Below are positions 1 to 11,030 of a stretch of 64,000 nt of DNA, one piece after another. Source of the DNA: Dioscorea cayenensis subsp. rotundata. Lineage: Eukaryota > Streptophyta > Magnoliopsida > Dioscoreales > Dioscoreaceae. A program made the translations under genes and the position numbers. The notes below the pieces were generated by a model. It made no database searches and was not told the DNA's origin. It worked only from the letters and a program-made list of their open reading frames with translations. Location of the stretch: assembly GCF_009730915.1 (NCBI RefSeq), contig NC_052475.1, positions 17,453,430 to 17,517,429 on the forward strand, given 5' to 3'. Numbering within the stretch: position 1 is the first letter of the stretch; each line of letters opens with the position of its first letter.

Positions 1-317
1 CCCTGAATTTTGAAATAATATTGCTTAAAGATCCTCACTAAAATTGTCCAATAGTCCCTAATGATAACACAAAGATTTCAAAAAGATCCCTTCCATCTTA
101 CCTTCAGGTCCTTGGTTTCGAAAACATTTCATATCAATCTTTCTTTTTCTATTACTCTTTAACCCAAAATCTTTTTAAAAACTTTTTACATTTAGAGTCC
201 TTAATTTTTCACTTGGGGTTTCTCAACAAGATTACTCTGTAGAAAAGTCTTACTACCATTGTAGTAATACTCTAAATATATTTTCAACGATTATCAGTGC
301 GTTCGAGTGGGTATTCA
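1..317 (-). mobile_element. LTR fragment (minus strand), same family as the 38.5-49.9 kb element
   Basis: Reverse-complemented, this stretch matches the first ~310 bases of the LTRs that start at 38540, 42850 and 47149. Shared blocks include the segment reading TTGTTGAGAAACCCCAAGTG and the following AAGGACCT, GGTAAGATGGAAGGGATC and CAAGGACC blocks. The LTR start (TG, minus strand) falls near 317 and the rest runs off the left edge. It is clearly diverged from the three complete LTRs, so it is an older insertion. It appears to cut the left end of the GC-ended repeat that follows. Confidence 0.75.
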
Positions 318-1092
318 TACGGCCGGCCCGGTATCACCCGAGTAGAAACACTGTATTAAAAACCTGTGTTAACCCGGTGACGAGCGATTAGCATGAACTG
401 GTTGACTGGCCAGTCAGTAGATCCAGATAATGTTTTTAATTTTAACAATATTTAATAATTTATTATTATTTTCTTATTAGACAATAAATAGAATTACAAT
501 ATATATATATATATCATAAACATACCAACAAAATTTAACATTTAAAAATAAAATCTATTAATGTGTTATGTAAATACTTTCTAAAACTTTAATTTATTAA
601 GAAAATAAAATAATAAATGAGTGTAATTTTATTATAAAAATATAAATTTAAGTATTCTAATTAAATAAAAAAATATAAGAAAATTTAAAACAAAATAAAA
701 ACTCAATTGAGATATAAGAATTAGTGAATTAAATTTCTTATCTATTTTAACAAAATCAACCAATAAACAAATAAATAAATAAATAACACCGTGAGAAGTT
801 CGATAATTATATATTAATATATTAAATTTATAAATATTTAAAAAATGTAAAAATAAATGACATAATTAGAAAACTCTACTGTATATAAGGTCATTTATCA
901 ATTTAAATATCAAATTTGAGTAGGTTTTTATATTATGATTATGGGTTTAATATTATATTTGCTCATTATTAATTATTATAATATTTTTTATATTTAATTA
1001 TTGACCCCGGTTCGACCCGGTTGAACCCATTGACCTCTGACCCCTGGGCTTAGCCGTGTCATTGCCCGGGCCGGGTCTGACAACCTTGCATG
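318..1092. repeat. Non-autonomous repeat with GC-rich ends and AT-rich core
   Basis: Both ends are rich in CCGG/CCCGG blocks: GGCCGGCCCGGTATCACC near 321-338, and GACCCCGGTTCGACCCGG then GCCCGGGCCGGGTCTGACA near 1003-1081. The core between them is very AT-rich and has no coding potential. The right end, reverse-complemented, resembles the left end, as expected for degenerate terminal inverted repeats of a non-autonomous DNA transposon. The left terminus seems lost at the junction with the LTR fragment. The superfamily is not assigned. Confidence 0.45.
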
Positions 1093-1709
1093 CTACAGTA
1101 ACTGTGGGACACTATTTCTATATTTAGATTGATTTTCTAGCTAATTTTTATTTTTATATTTTTAGATTATTTTCCTAGCAAATTTTAATTTTCTATTTTT
1201 AGATTGATTCCCTAACTAATTTTAATAAGATTCCCAAGTTCAAGTCAGCTATAAATAGACTTGTACTTACTCCCTTGGAGAATCGAACTTTGATTATTAT
1301 TTAAGAAATAAGAGTTGTCTTACTACCATTGTTCTTGTGAGTTCTCACGGATTCACGAGAGGAAAGTTTTGGCTTTCTCCAAATTCGTGCTCTACGCTTT
1401 CAGGCATTTATGTGGATTAGTTTCCAGTTTGTGGTTCTGCGATTGTTCGGACAAAAGTTTAGAGTTCTTGAAGCTTCAGATCATCTCTCCCCAACGTACG
1501 GGTCGAATCCATCCCCGGCTATTTCATGACTAGTTATCCCTCATCCTAGATCTTACGCCATGATGGGGTCATCATCTGAGATCTCCTTCTTCTTCACCAA
1601 GTTGGAGCACTGTCGCGAGTGGAAGAGGAAGCAATATATAGTGTTATTCAAAATAATAACAGGATATTAGAGTTAACCCTCAGTCATCTAAACAACTGTT
1701 TGCGCCCAT
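1093..1709 (+). other. Unassigned repeat-like sequence with a TATA-like box
   Basis: There is no credible gene here. Short sub-repeats of the type TTTAGATTGATT..CTAGCTAATTTT recur at about 1120-1225. A TATA-like CTATAAATAG lies near 1249-1258, followed by a leader-like stretch. This looks like a promoter-bearing fragment of an LTR, but I found no LTR ends. The 72-residue open frame at 1315-1533 resembles no protein I know. Confidence 0.3.
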
Positions 1710-2096
1710 GGTGGTTCCATCCAAGACCATGTTGTTATCAATTGTGGCCATGAAGCAGCTAAAATGTTTTGCCAAAGATATCAAATGTCACAAAATTTGT
1801 TTCTTCGCATTACTGAGGTAGTTAAGGACCATGATAGTTACTTCCAACAATGATGTGATGATCTTAGTCAAGTTGGGTTATCTAGTTTATAAAAATTACT
1901 AATGTTATAGACAAATATGTCAAAATAAATTGGTGAATCAACTGCAATCAAAATCTTGAAAATATTTTGTCGAGCCAATGTGGAGATTTTCACTAAGCGA
2001 TATCTTAGATCACCTAATGCTAATAATATTGCAAAACTCTTTAACATTGGAGAACAACGTACCTTTCCAGGAATGTTAGGAAGTTTGGACTATATG
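1710..2096 (+). pseudogene. PIF/Harbinger transposase remnant, truncated
   Basis: A single frame from 1710 to 2096 reads as a decayed plant Harbinger transposase (HARBI1 / DDE_Tnp_4 type). Recognisable blocks are GGSIQDHVVI, then HEAAKMFCQRYQMSQNLFL, EVVKDHDSYFQQ, IGESTAIK, YLRSPNANNIAKLFNIGEQR and FPGMLGSLDYM, in family order. At least four in-frame stop codons interrupt it, and part of the middle block is missing. The frame ends abruptly just before the expected Trp-rich segment, where an LTR of another element begins (2097). It is a fossil with no function expected. The family call rests on the GEQRxFPGMLGSxDxM signature. Confidence 0.8.
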
Positions 2097-2584
2097 TGTC
2101 ACACTCTGACCTGCGAACCCTGGATGCAACAACTACTGTGATAACTTGAGGGGAAACACCCACACCACTCGACCCTCAATTCACCGCAAGGATAACAAAA
2201 TTCTTGGAATATGACAATTCTAAACACAAATAACATAAATATATAGTATACAAGGAATGTAATACAACAATAGCACAAAGGAAGCAACAAACACCAAAAC
2301 CTAATAATAGAGCTTAAGAAGTATACTAGTTACAAGTATACCAGGTTTCCAAGAAGAACAAACAACAAACAAATCATGCATAAGGAGTTTCAAACACACT
2401 AGTGGATCCATGTTCTTATACAATGCAACATGTTCAAAGAAACATACATGATAATAGAAATGAATAAAGATAGGAGATAAGATAATGTCGACACTTCGCC
2501 CGGTCCACCACTCGCCACCCCTCTCTGGTAGCTAGAGCCTGGAAGAGAGAGAGAATATGAGTAAACTAGGTCACTCAGTGAGTG
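2097..2584 (-). mobile_element. Minus-strand LTR, 3' portion, split by a nested LTR
   Basis: Reverse-complemented, this segment matches the last ~480 bases of the plus-strand LTR at 2585-4823. Shared blocks are CACTCACTGAGTGAC, the CTAGAGCC block and GTTGCATC..GCAGGTC. Its 3' end reads GTGTGACA, which places the LTR boundary at 2097, inside the Harbinger reading frame. The remainder of this LTR resumes at 4829 on the other side of the nested insertion. Confidence 0.75.
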
Positions 2585-4823
2585 TGTAATGCTAAGGACT
2601 TTTCTTCAGTTTTGTCTTTCTTTTTGGGTGTGTTCTGTAGTGTCTTGTTTATTTTTGAGGGAGTTATGTGGTTGTAAAATAGTTATTTATCTATTTTTCT
2701 TTTGAGTGTCTAACTAGAGAACTATATAGGCTTGTATAAGGCCGTGTACCTGCCATTATAACTCACTAGAAAGACTCAGGGGAAAAGCACAGTAGCATGT
2801 TACTATAGCAATTACACGGGGTGATACACGGCCATGTAGTTGAGCTACACTGCGATGTAAAGTTTTTTTCAAGCCTCAAAAATATGGGCATTTTTGGGTC
2901 TTTATTCAGTCGATAGCCCTCTCTTCTTTCTCCCTCTCTTCGGTCCTTTTTTCCTCCCTTCTTTCCCTTATTCTTTGGTGCATTTTAGAGCCAGAAGCAA
3001 AGTGAATGATCTCCCTCTTCTTGCTAGCTTGGAACTCCAAGATCCATCATCTATCTCCTTGAGCTTAGGTGAGTTTCCTCTCCCTTCTTTCTCCCTTGTT
3101 CTTTAGTGGATGAATAGATCTAGGATTAGAGAGGCTTGAACCTTGTTTTTCTTGGTTTCTAATTGTTATTAGAAGTTGAGATTATGATTTTCTAGGTTGT
3201 TGTTCAAAGATCAAGTATAGGATTGAACCATTCTCTTGCTAGGGTTCTTGGTTTATGTAGCACAAGTGAACCTTGATTGTTTTCTTGTTTCTTTTGTTTG
3301 GGTTGAAGCCAATCATCCCTAGAAACTCCTTGGAAACCTTGGATTCTAGTTTTGAGCCTACCCTAGGTCTTGTTAGGGTTGCATTGCATGTTTAAGCTTA
3401 GGGTTTTATTTTTTGTTTTCTTTGCTTATTTATTGCTTATGGGTGTGTCTTTTTGCTTGGTTAGCTAATGAGGGCTCTTCACGAGGCAAAGAGCCGGCGG
3501 AGGAGTAGCGAGCCTGAGGCTTTCTCTCCGAAGTTGTGAGTGGGGTTTGTATGCATTATTCTTTTAGGATGTCAATCATGAACCTTATGATTTTAATTGC
3601 AAGTTTCTATTATTTTATCGCCGTGAATTGATGTTTCAATGAAACTCTATATCGTTGATTTATAAGCAAGATTATTGTTATTTAGTTCTTATGTGCATGA
3701 AAATTTATATGTACATTAATTTATTGCATTTAAGGTGAGGTATGATACTCTTGAGCATGCAATACTTGTGATTTTCATTTATATCAAATGATACTCATTC
3801 CCAGCATATGGACATCTTCCTGATCAAGGACCAATGATTATATTTGTCGTGATGAGATTTCTTGTTACACTTATAGGTGGTTGATGGTGATGGGGTTGTA
3901 ACCCGCCTACTGTAGTAGAAGGTCCCCACCGGCCAGCCTTTAGAGGTGGAGTGGAGGACCCGGTTTACTTATCCATCTCAAGTGTCGCGTAGAGTCTTGA
4001 CTGGATGGTACATCAGGATTCCAGAGTCACCATACAAAACTGGTGTGTCAACATCAAGGATATGAGGGCCTTGACCGCTCTGAACATAGTCGCGTCCATG
4101 ACTATAGTTTAGAGGGGTTTCTATACCATTCTTTGGCTTTTCTGAGATGCATATTATTTATTTGAGACTTCATGATTATTATGTTGAACTCTTGTGAAAT
4201 GGTCATACAAATTCTTGTAAAGACTAAAATTTTTACTGCAAGTTTGCAGTTTGATGTTTTAAAAAGTTGTATCATTCTTAAAAATGATTTTTGAAGGGAA
4301 AACCCTGATTTGAGGCTAGTGATTATGGATTTCACTTATATATATATAATTGTGCTAACCCACTCACTGAGTGACTCAGGTTACTCAATCCCTTTTTCTC
4401 CCAGGGCTCTAGCGACCCGGTGAGTGTGGTGGTAAAGGCGTAGTCTGGGGAATTGTCTAGCTCCCCTTATTCATCTGTTTCCTTCTCTTTGTATGTTTAT
4501 TTTTTAGCATCAGTATGTTGTAATAGAACATGAATCTACTAGTATGTTTGAACTCTATATGCATGTTTTGTTTGATTATCTAGTTCCTCGGAGGTTTTGT
4601 TATATTGGTGACATGTATATTTCTTGAACTCTACTGTTAGAGTATTTTATTGATGCTTCCTCTGTGTACCTTTGTGTTCCTTAATTGGTATATTCTGTTT
4701 GATGTCGTGAATTTCAGGGATTATGTTAACCTTGCGGCAATTCAAGGGTAGAGTGGTAGAGTATCCTCCTTGGGTTCTCATGGCAGTTGTTGCATCTCGA
4801 GGCCCGCAGGTCGGGCCATGATA
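2585..4823 (+). mobile_element. Solo LTR nested in a minus-strand LTR of the same family
   Basis: The element starts TGTAATGC and ends CATGATA, a degenerate CA end. It is flanked by GAGTG at 2580-2584 and 4824-4828, which is a 5-bp target site duplication. Removing it and one GAGTG rejoins the minus-strand LTR seamlessly across the motif CACTCACTGAGTG. The body contains ACACGGCCGTGT-like blocks near 2740-2840, pyrimidine-rich leader sequence near 2920-3100, and a segment (about 3880-4095) homologous to part of the LTRs at 38.5-49.9 kb. There is no internal domain, so it is a solo LTR of a gypsy-like family. The short open frames inside are not genes. Confidence 0.8.
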
Positions 4824-4828
4824 GAGTG

Positions 4829-5148
4829 AGTTAGCACAATTACAAAATAATAACAAATATAGTTGAAGAACCTCAACAATTAAGCTTTTACATAAATTCA
4901 AAAACTTTGAATTATACAAAAATTTTCATAATATATATATATATATATATACATATGAAATCCAAAACTAATATAGATGATACCTTTACCTCAAATCAGG
5001 GTTTCAATTTTTTTTAAAAAAAAATCATCTTCAAGAATGATACGAGTTTATAAAGCACCAAACTATGGAACTCGTCATAAAACTCTTTCTTTTTTTTCAA
5101 GAGTAAACAAGGGATTACTACAAGGAAAGTACTGTTAGGATTATGCCC
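4829..5148 (-). mobile_element. Minus-strand LTR, portion resuming after the nested LTR
   Basis: Reverse-complemented, 4829-5080 matches about 4100-4370 of the plus-strand LTR. Shared blocks include AATTGTGCTAAC, GGATTTCAT, CCTGATTTGAGG, and GTATCATTCTT followed by GATGATTTTT. It is the counterpart of 2097-2584 across the nested insertion. Its own outer end is not found. The match fades before the copia-like repeat at about 5149. Confidence 0.65.
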
Positions 5149-5985
5149 TCGAATGGCAACGAGGATACTTGTATTAGGGCATTTCATTTGTATTATACAT
5201 TCTTATTCTTATTATTATTATAGGCATTTATTTTTATGTTCATATAAATATTGTGATGCCATTATAATTAGTTTTGAATATCATAGTCCATGTGTATTAA
5301 GTTAAACCTTCTACTCTTTGTGGAATAAAGAGGAGAACACTAAAAGGGTTTGATACTTATACACTTAAATAGTTCGCAAATCGGAGAACTTTTAATTGGG
5401 CATTAAAGGTTCATAAGGATTTGTATGACATATACTTTGACAAAGAGTGCCAGTTGAACACTATAGGATAGTGGGAGCATATGTCATAAATGCATTATTG
5501 GGAATTGGTGTACTCGAACATGACTCGCAACAATCCAATCACATGGGTTTTACTCTTTGACAGTCAATGATTGGGATTGTTGGTTATGATCATATGAGTG
5601 GACCTTAGACCTGAGGTATCATGATCACAATGTACTTGTGACGTCTAGTCTGTTACTAGAGTTGTTAGGCTCAGTTCACCTTTTGGTAGGGCCGACCTCG
5701 AAGCCCGACTATGTCGGGCAAGTAGCAGTTGTGAGTGATTACCAAAAAGGAATTCTTCTCTCGGAAGTAAACGAGTCAGTATCCTATGCGACTATAAGTA
5801 TGTGAGATTAGAAGACCTTGGCTAAGGCAGTCAAACTAATCGTATGGGACACGAAGGGTAGTTTGGTAATCTCACCCCACTATAGTTATTTGCATGCGAT
5901 CGAGTTCAGTGAGTTTGACAATTACCATGGCTCTCACTCGGTTGGGATACAAGAACGAAAGGTTTATACACATATGGTAATCATA
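5149..5985. repeat. Copia-LTR-like repeat interrupted by the CACTA element
   Basis: It begins TGTTAGGATTATGCCC, a start typical of plant copia LTRs. The following ~830 bases are non-coding and of moderate GC. No matching second LTR or reverse transcriptase is visible. The right side stops where the CACTA terminus begins at 5986, so the element was probably hit by that insertion. A short related start, TGTTAGGATAATGCCC, occurs at about 34249. Confidence 0.4.
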
Positions 5986-6006
5986 CACTACACCATATGG
6001 GGCTTT

Positions 6007-6592
6007 CAGCGGCATTTTTATCAGCTTTTAGCGGCGTTTATAAACGCCGCTAATTTAATGAGCGGCGTTTATAATAAACGCCGCTCGTAGTGCCGCCGAA
6101 AACAATGTCGTTATTTTAGCGGCTTTTATTAAATAAACGCCGTACTATTAGCGGCGTTTTCTTATAAAACGCCGGAATATTTGTAAGGAACGTATACATA
6201 TATGCGCATCAAACTAGTGGCGTTTAACAAATAAAAGCGCCCGCTAATATAGCGACAATCATAAGTATGAGCGCCGTGCAAAAGTGTGGTATGTAAATTT
6301 CGGAAAAAAGTAAATTAGCGGCGTTTAAGTAAATAAACGCCACTAATATATTGGCGTTTTAGCGGCGTTCATTTATATAAACGCCGCTATTTGGATCTGT
6401 TTATTTCAGAAACGGTACGAAATTACCGGCGTTTTAATGATAAACCGCCAGTAATGTTTCCATCTTCTAAATGATGTTAAAGCTTCTTACTGGCGTTTAT
6501 ATATAAAACGCCACTATATAACGGCGTTTTCTTGAATAAACGCCAGTAAAATGATGTCTTTCCCGGCGTTTATAGTATAAACGCCGCTAAAC
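6007..6592. repeat. Subterminal array of about 11 short palindromes
   Basis: Units of the form GCGGCGTTTAT..ATAAACGCCGC recur about eleven times, at about 6030, 6060, 6117, 6148, 6219, 6317, 6362, 6424, 6490, 6520 and 6563. Each unit is itself an inverted repeat with a loop of 0-8 bases, and the units are separated by irregular AT-rich spacers. In En/Spm elements the subterminal repeats are bound by the TNPA-type protein. That role is inferred here from position. Confidence 0.7.
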
Positions 6593-7021
6593 TTTTTGAA
6601 TACAGTTTCTTCATTTCTGCACTTTTATTTACGCGCATTTTTACAAAAACAATGGTACTATAAAGACCTATAATCAGCATTCAAGATAAGAATAGTCACA
6701 TTGTTATCTACACACCAAAAACACAATAGTTGATATTTAAAAAAATTTCAAAAACAATTAGAAGTTACAAAAGAGATCGATATTAATTAGTACATAATTT
6801 GGTTTTGTGATTCTTGTCTTCCGGCCTCCAAATGATACAAAAGGAAAAACAAAGACAAATAAAAAAATCAATCAACACTTGATGAATGCCACTACTCATC
6901 TCCGGAAGGTTTGGTCTTTGCAATTAAAAATAATAATAAGAAAAAGATTCCACGATGTTTTTTTAAAATTTTTAACAAATAGCTACAAACATAGAAACAT
7001 TGCCACTTTCAAAATACGTGC

Positions 7022-8888
7022 ACTGTGATCGAGAAGTTGAGCCAGCTGGGTCAACTCGAGGGATAGTAACTCCAGGAAATCGAGTTTGTAAAAAAACCCA
7101 AGAAGAGCATTATATCGAGCACATTCTTGTGCACGTTCTTCCTCACGTTGTGCCCGTTCTTGCTCTCGCTCCTCTTTCAATTGTTGCATTTGTTGTTCCA
7201 TTTGATTAAACCGCTCAACAAACTCACTTGATTGGGCGCTTGAGGTAGTAGAAGTTCTGCTAGTCGTACCCCCATAATAAGTTTTGAGTGTTGGACCCAA
7301 TCCAAGCCCTCTTACTCGCCCACATCGTTCTTTTCCAATAACTTGTGTCAGAATTTCAGTTTCAACAATCTGCATATCCTCATCCACTGTTTCACATTCA
7401 TCTAACTTCTCATTTGCTTTAACCTGTATATATTGAAAAAATTTATTCTAAAGTAGTCTTATATTGTGCACCAAATTACAAAATAAGGAATACTTAAGAC
7501 ATAATTATTACCATAATTTGTTCAGTTTCCACATTCATGTGAGAACCATCCTTTTTAGTGTGAGTTGCTTTAAAAAATTCGAGCCGTCCTACTTTTCTTC
7601 CATTGTGAACCTCCTACAAGTGTTTAAACCAAAAAAAATTGTTTGAATCACAAACATCAAGAGATAAAAGCAGAAGACATCATTAAAATACAAACGAAAG
7701 TAAAACAACAACATTTTTAATTCACACCTACAATTTAATTCTTAATATATATTTGCCTACCATTTCCTTTTTCCTTTCTAGCAAAAGCTCTTTTGATCCG
7801 GAGGTATGAGTATATTTTTTTGTTGTTTTCTGCTAGCAACCCCAAGTCTTTCTGAATCCTACATAATGACATGTATAGTAACTTAGAAATAAGAAAGATA
7901 TTACAATTTTAGTAAAATAAGTAAAATACATATTCATACCTCTCCTTTATTTGAATACCAATAATCGACTAATTGTTCCCACTGCCATCTAATGGTTGCA
8001 TTTGGATGTTTATCTTTGTTCACTTGCATACCATCTTCTCGTTTGAAATGACGCTTTTTCAAATCATGCTTGTAATCTCTCCATTTCTTCCCCAGTGACT
8101 TGAGCACATACTCTTTTGAAATCTCAAGTGCAAATCGTAACTAGTTGAAGACATTATAAACAATTTTGTTTATCAATGTAACTTGATGTTTTTATATTTA
8201 TAGAAATAACATTTGAACAATTCAATTATGTGGGTTTACCTCAATAAATTTGAACAATTCATCCTTCAATGTTTTTGGCACTTTATGCCAACTCTCATAA
8301 TGGATGCCAATTTGTTGACCGGTTCGAGCAAGCATGCCGAGAAATCCAGCCAGTAGTTGCGCTTCCGGCCCAATTGGTTGTCCCAAATGATTTGCACTCA
8401 CCACAATCCTCTCTTACGGTGGTAATGACCACAAGTCTTTCAAAAGTAGTTCGGCCTCTTTTTCTTTTTGTTGTCCATTTCTATCAACTACATATTAGTA
8501 TAACATAAGAATATTAACACAAATATAATAAATTATGATTAAGTTTCAAGATATGAAACGAACCTGCATTTAAATTTTCTGCTTCACTAACTGCGGGCAC
8601 GTTCTCTAATCTGGTACTATTATTTTGGTTTGGCACTTGTTCATTGTGATTTGAATCAGCTGAAGATGATGTGATCGAGCAATGAGGAGTAACATGAAGT
8701 GATGGAGCGGATCTAGTAGAACCAATAGGGGCTGCTGAGTTGGAGTTGTTGGTGTTGCTCATTCTAGCACCCACACCATCGTCACACCCACTACCATTAT
8801 TTGGAGCATTAGTTGGAGCAGGTTCTGACACGACCATTTTCATTTTGTTCAATTTTAATTTCGGCATATTTTCTCTTATCTGCATCAT
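7022..8888 (-). CDS. CACTA-element transposase-like gene (Ptta/En/Spm, Transposase_24 type), multi-exon
   Basis: Conserved blocks appear in family order on the minus strand. The 5' exon (8888 down to about 8567) is Ser/Asn-rich with an acidic stretch. At 8404-8222 comes GQPIGPEAQLLAGFLGMLAR, then SWHKVPKTLKDELFKF. At about 8150-7940 comes KSLGKKWRDYKHDLKKRHF. At about 7860-7770 comes ASRKQQKNILIPP. At about 7617-7520 comes VHNGRKVGRLEFFKATHTKK. The last exon (about 7425-7022) has ETEILTQVIGKERCGRVRGL followed by a Gln/Glu/Arg-rich coiled coil. Blocks lie in separate open segments consistent with introns of 80-150 bases. Exact splice sites were not all fixed. The family accompanies the CACTA transposase. 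The DDE-bearing TNP2 protein is not seen here. No disabling stop was noted within blocks, but expression is unknown. Confidence 0.7.
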
Positions 8889-8890
8889 AT

Positions 8891-9693
8891 AAACAAAGAC
8901 ATGTTATTGTTTTGAATGAATCTCCCATACATGGAAGTTCTTGTCTAGTGGAACAAAAATAAATAAATAAATAAAAGCAAGACATGTTCTCAGAGGTTCT
9001 AAATTAATCAAGTTCTACAATAAAATAGCAGCAATTTAACTGTCATTTTTTTTTCGTAAGGACATCAGAAGTTTAAGAACAACAGAGGAAGGACATGCTC
9101 AGAATGATAATAATTTAACAGTCACAACATTCAAAATGATGCAGTTAGGATTCATCTGAATGTAAAGATGATTAAGTGAACAATATCATGGAGAAGATTT
9201 CCTGTATGCTACTAAAGGAAAGAAGCATGTGCCACTAATCCTGTTCATGAACCATGCTTTAGATTGTTATTTAATGAAGACATACGCACTAACACAAATC
9301 CCAAAGGCTCTGATAAGATTACGAATAATTTTAATGACAAGCATTAGCATAGAAATAATTTTTTATATTTTATTTTAGTTGTTTTATCCATCTCATTTTA
9401 TTCATCGAACTTGGCAAATAAATACATACACTAGCAACAAACATGTGTAATTTAAAACATGGTAGCTTTGACTTTCAAAAATTTCCAAAGGCTAGTAAAT
9501 AGATTAGGATTCCAAGTTCACAATTTTTTATCTCAAAATAATCTAGCCAAATAAGCATAGATAATTATTTATATACACGCACACACACATATTTGATTGA
9601 TTCAATCTACCATAAAAAAAATATATATTGCTATAAAAAGTACGATCAAATGACATATGTTTTATATATGAAAAAAAAATACACTTGGTGGTG
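8891..9693. other. Intergenic sequence upstream of the LBD gene
   Basis: AT-rich sequence without coding signal. It contains short simple repeats (AAATAAATAAATAAAT near 8960 and a CACACA run near 9583). It probably includes the LBD promoter, and a TATATATG motif lies at 9662-9669, close to the start codon. The right end of the CACTA element may lie here but was not recognised. Confidence 0.4.
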
Positions 9694-10828
9694 ATGAGAG
9701 AGGTGGCAGGGAAGAGTCAGGGAGGAGGGTCGCCGTGTGCGGCGTGCAAGCTGCTGCGCCGGCGGTGTGCTGAGGACTGTGTGTTTGCACCATACTTTCC
9801 GGCTGACCAGCCTCACAAGTTTGCTAGTGTGCATAAGGTCTTTGGTGCTAGTAATGTTAACAAGCTCTTGCAGGTAAACTAACTACCTTAGTATCTTAGT
9901 TCATTGAATTGTCCATCTTACTATTTTTCTCTCTTGAACATGATGTAATGAGAATCATCAATGTGTTACTAGACTCTTAGTTCACTGAATTCTTGGTCTC
10001 TTTCTTGACTTTGTAAGCTTAGTTGAAACTCTCTTTCTATCTATCTCTAGAAAACTTGATCTAACCTTAGTGCAACCTAAAACTTGATAAAATGAGAATT
10101 TATCAATTTCTAAGCTAATTCAATTCATCCTTGTTCTCTCTCTTGGTAATGTGAACTTACTTAAAAGCCTTGACTAAAAGAACAAGAACAATGAGGAAGC
10201 ATTCCTCTAAAAAGTCTCTGTTTACTACTCTAAAAAGGTGCAGCATAGACTCTGTACTCTATCAATCTAAGGATAAATACACACACACTTGGAAATCACA
10301 TTGTTGCAAAGTTTTTGCAATTTTTTTTTTCTTTGAAGTTTGAGTTATGGATATAAATAATTGAGCTTTTAGGTGATTGGGTAGCCGTGCAGTCAAATGT
10401 CACATATCATAAGCAGTAGAACTGAACATGTGAAGACTGAAGACCTTGAAGGCACATGGGAGTTCATGTTGGGATCAGTGAAACAACAAACTAAAATTTT
10501 GTCCTTTCTACTGTCTAAATTTCTGCATCTCCATCAAAAAAAACCAAACGAGCATGAGAGAATATTGATATGAACCTAGATGAACATGCACTCACATTTT
10601 AAAATGAATTCCACGAAGTATGATAGAAGCTGCATAATTAAAGAGTGTATGTGACTTACACAGGAACTCCCGGTGCAACACCGGAGTGACGCGGTTAGCA
10701 GCTTGGTGTATGAGGCGAATGCGAGGGTTCGAGATCCCGTCTATGGCTGTGTTGGCGCCATCTCTTCATTGCAACAACAGGTTGATGCTTTACAAACACA
10801 ATTAGCAATCGCGCAAGCATATAGATAA
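9694..10828 (+). CDS. LOB-domain (LBD) transcription factor, LBD3/LBD4-like, short form
   Basis: Two exons, 9694-9873 and 10664-10828, are joined at GTAAAC...CACAG in phase 0, giving 114 residues. Exon 1 carries the zinc-binding C block, with cysteines in [11 protein letters not shown] followed by AEDC (residues 15-29), then FAPYFP and the GAS block ending in SNVNKLLQ. Exon 2 opens with [20 protein letters not shown] and has [17 protein letters not shown] with the leucine-zipper-like coil that dimerises class I LBD proteins. The intron position after LLQ is the usual family one. LBD proteins are plant-specific nuclear DNA-binding regulators of organ boundaries and lateral organs. The closest resemblance from memory is the LBD3/LBD4/LBD12 group. 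The stop comes at QAYR, right after the coil, so the usual variable C-terminal tail is missing. A further exon downstream is possible but I did not find one. The start is the ATG at 9694, and the TTG nine bases upstream is not the start. Confidence 0.88.
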
Positions 10829-11030
10829 TTTTGTCAGAAACCATGCATATCATAGAAACTCGATGAGCAGAATGAAGTATATAGATCAAGAGCCTCACAT
10901 GTCCAACGGTAGTATTATCAGATAGTGCTCATCATGTTCCCTATAATTTTGTCAGAATTCTGGCCAGTTCAAGCATTGTGACCACAAAGAGAAGTTGATA
11001 AATAACCAAATTTAAACCAGAATTTGGCCA
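10829..11030. other. LBD 3' flank
   Basis: Non-coding sequence after the LBD stop codon. No poly(A) signal is certain and nothing else was recognised. Confidence 0.4.

Larger units (their letters stand above)
5986..8890 (-). mobile_element. CACTA (En/Spm) DNA transposon, one end visible
   Basis: The left terminus reads CACTACACCATATGGGG at 5986. A subterminal array of short inverted repeats follows, and then a minus-strand gene with Ptta/En/Spm-type transposase homology. Terminal CACTA plus subterminal repeats plus this gene family together support the superfamily. I could not find the inverted terminus (..TGTAGTG) on the right, so the right limit given is only the 5' end of the gene. The element may be truncated or may extend toward 9600. 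Its gene points toward the visible terminus. Confidence 0.65.

Noticed and set aside
3880..4095. Host gene exon in the GC-richer part of the 2.6-4.8 kb region
   Set aside because: The stretch is homologous to part of another LTR family and has no sustained open frame.
5986..6093. Miniature CACTA element ending at GCTCGTAGTG
   Set aside because: GTAGTG at 6088-6093 could pair with the CACTAC terminus, but the match is only six bases and the palindrome array continues past it.
6007..6592. CRISPR-like array
   Set aside because: The repeats are palindromic, irregularly spaced and variable, with no uniform spacers, in a plant nuclear sequence at a CACTA terminus.
9685..9693. Upstream TTG start for the LBD gene
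   Set aside because: The ATG at 9694 is in frame and gives the normal short N-terminus. Plant nuclear genes rarely start at TTG.
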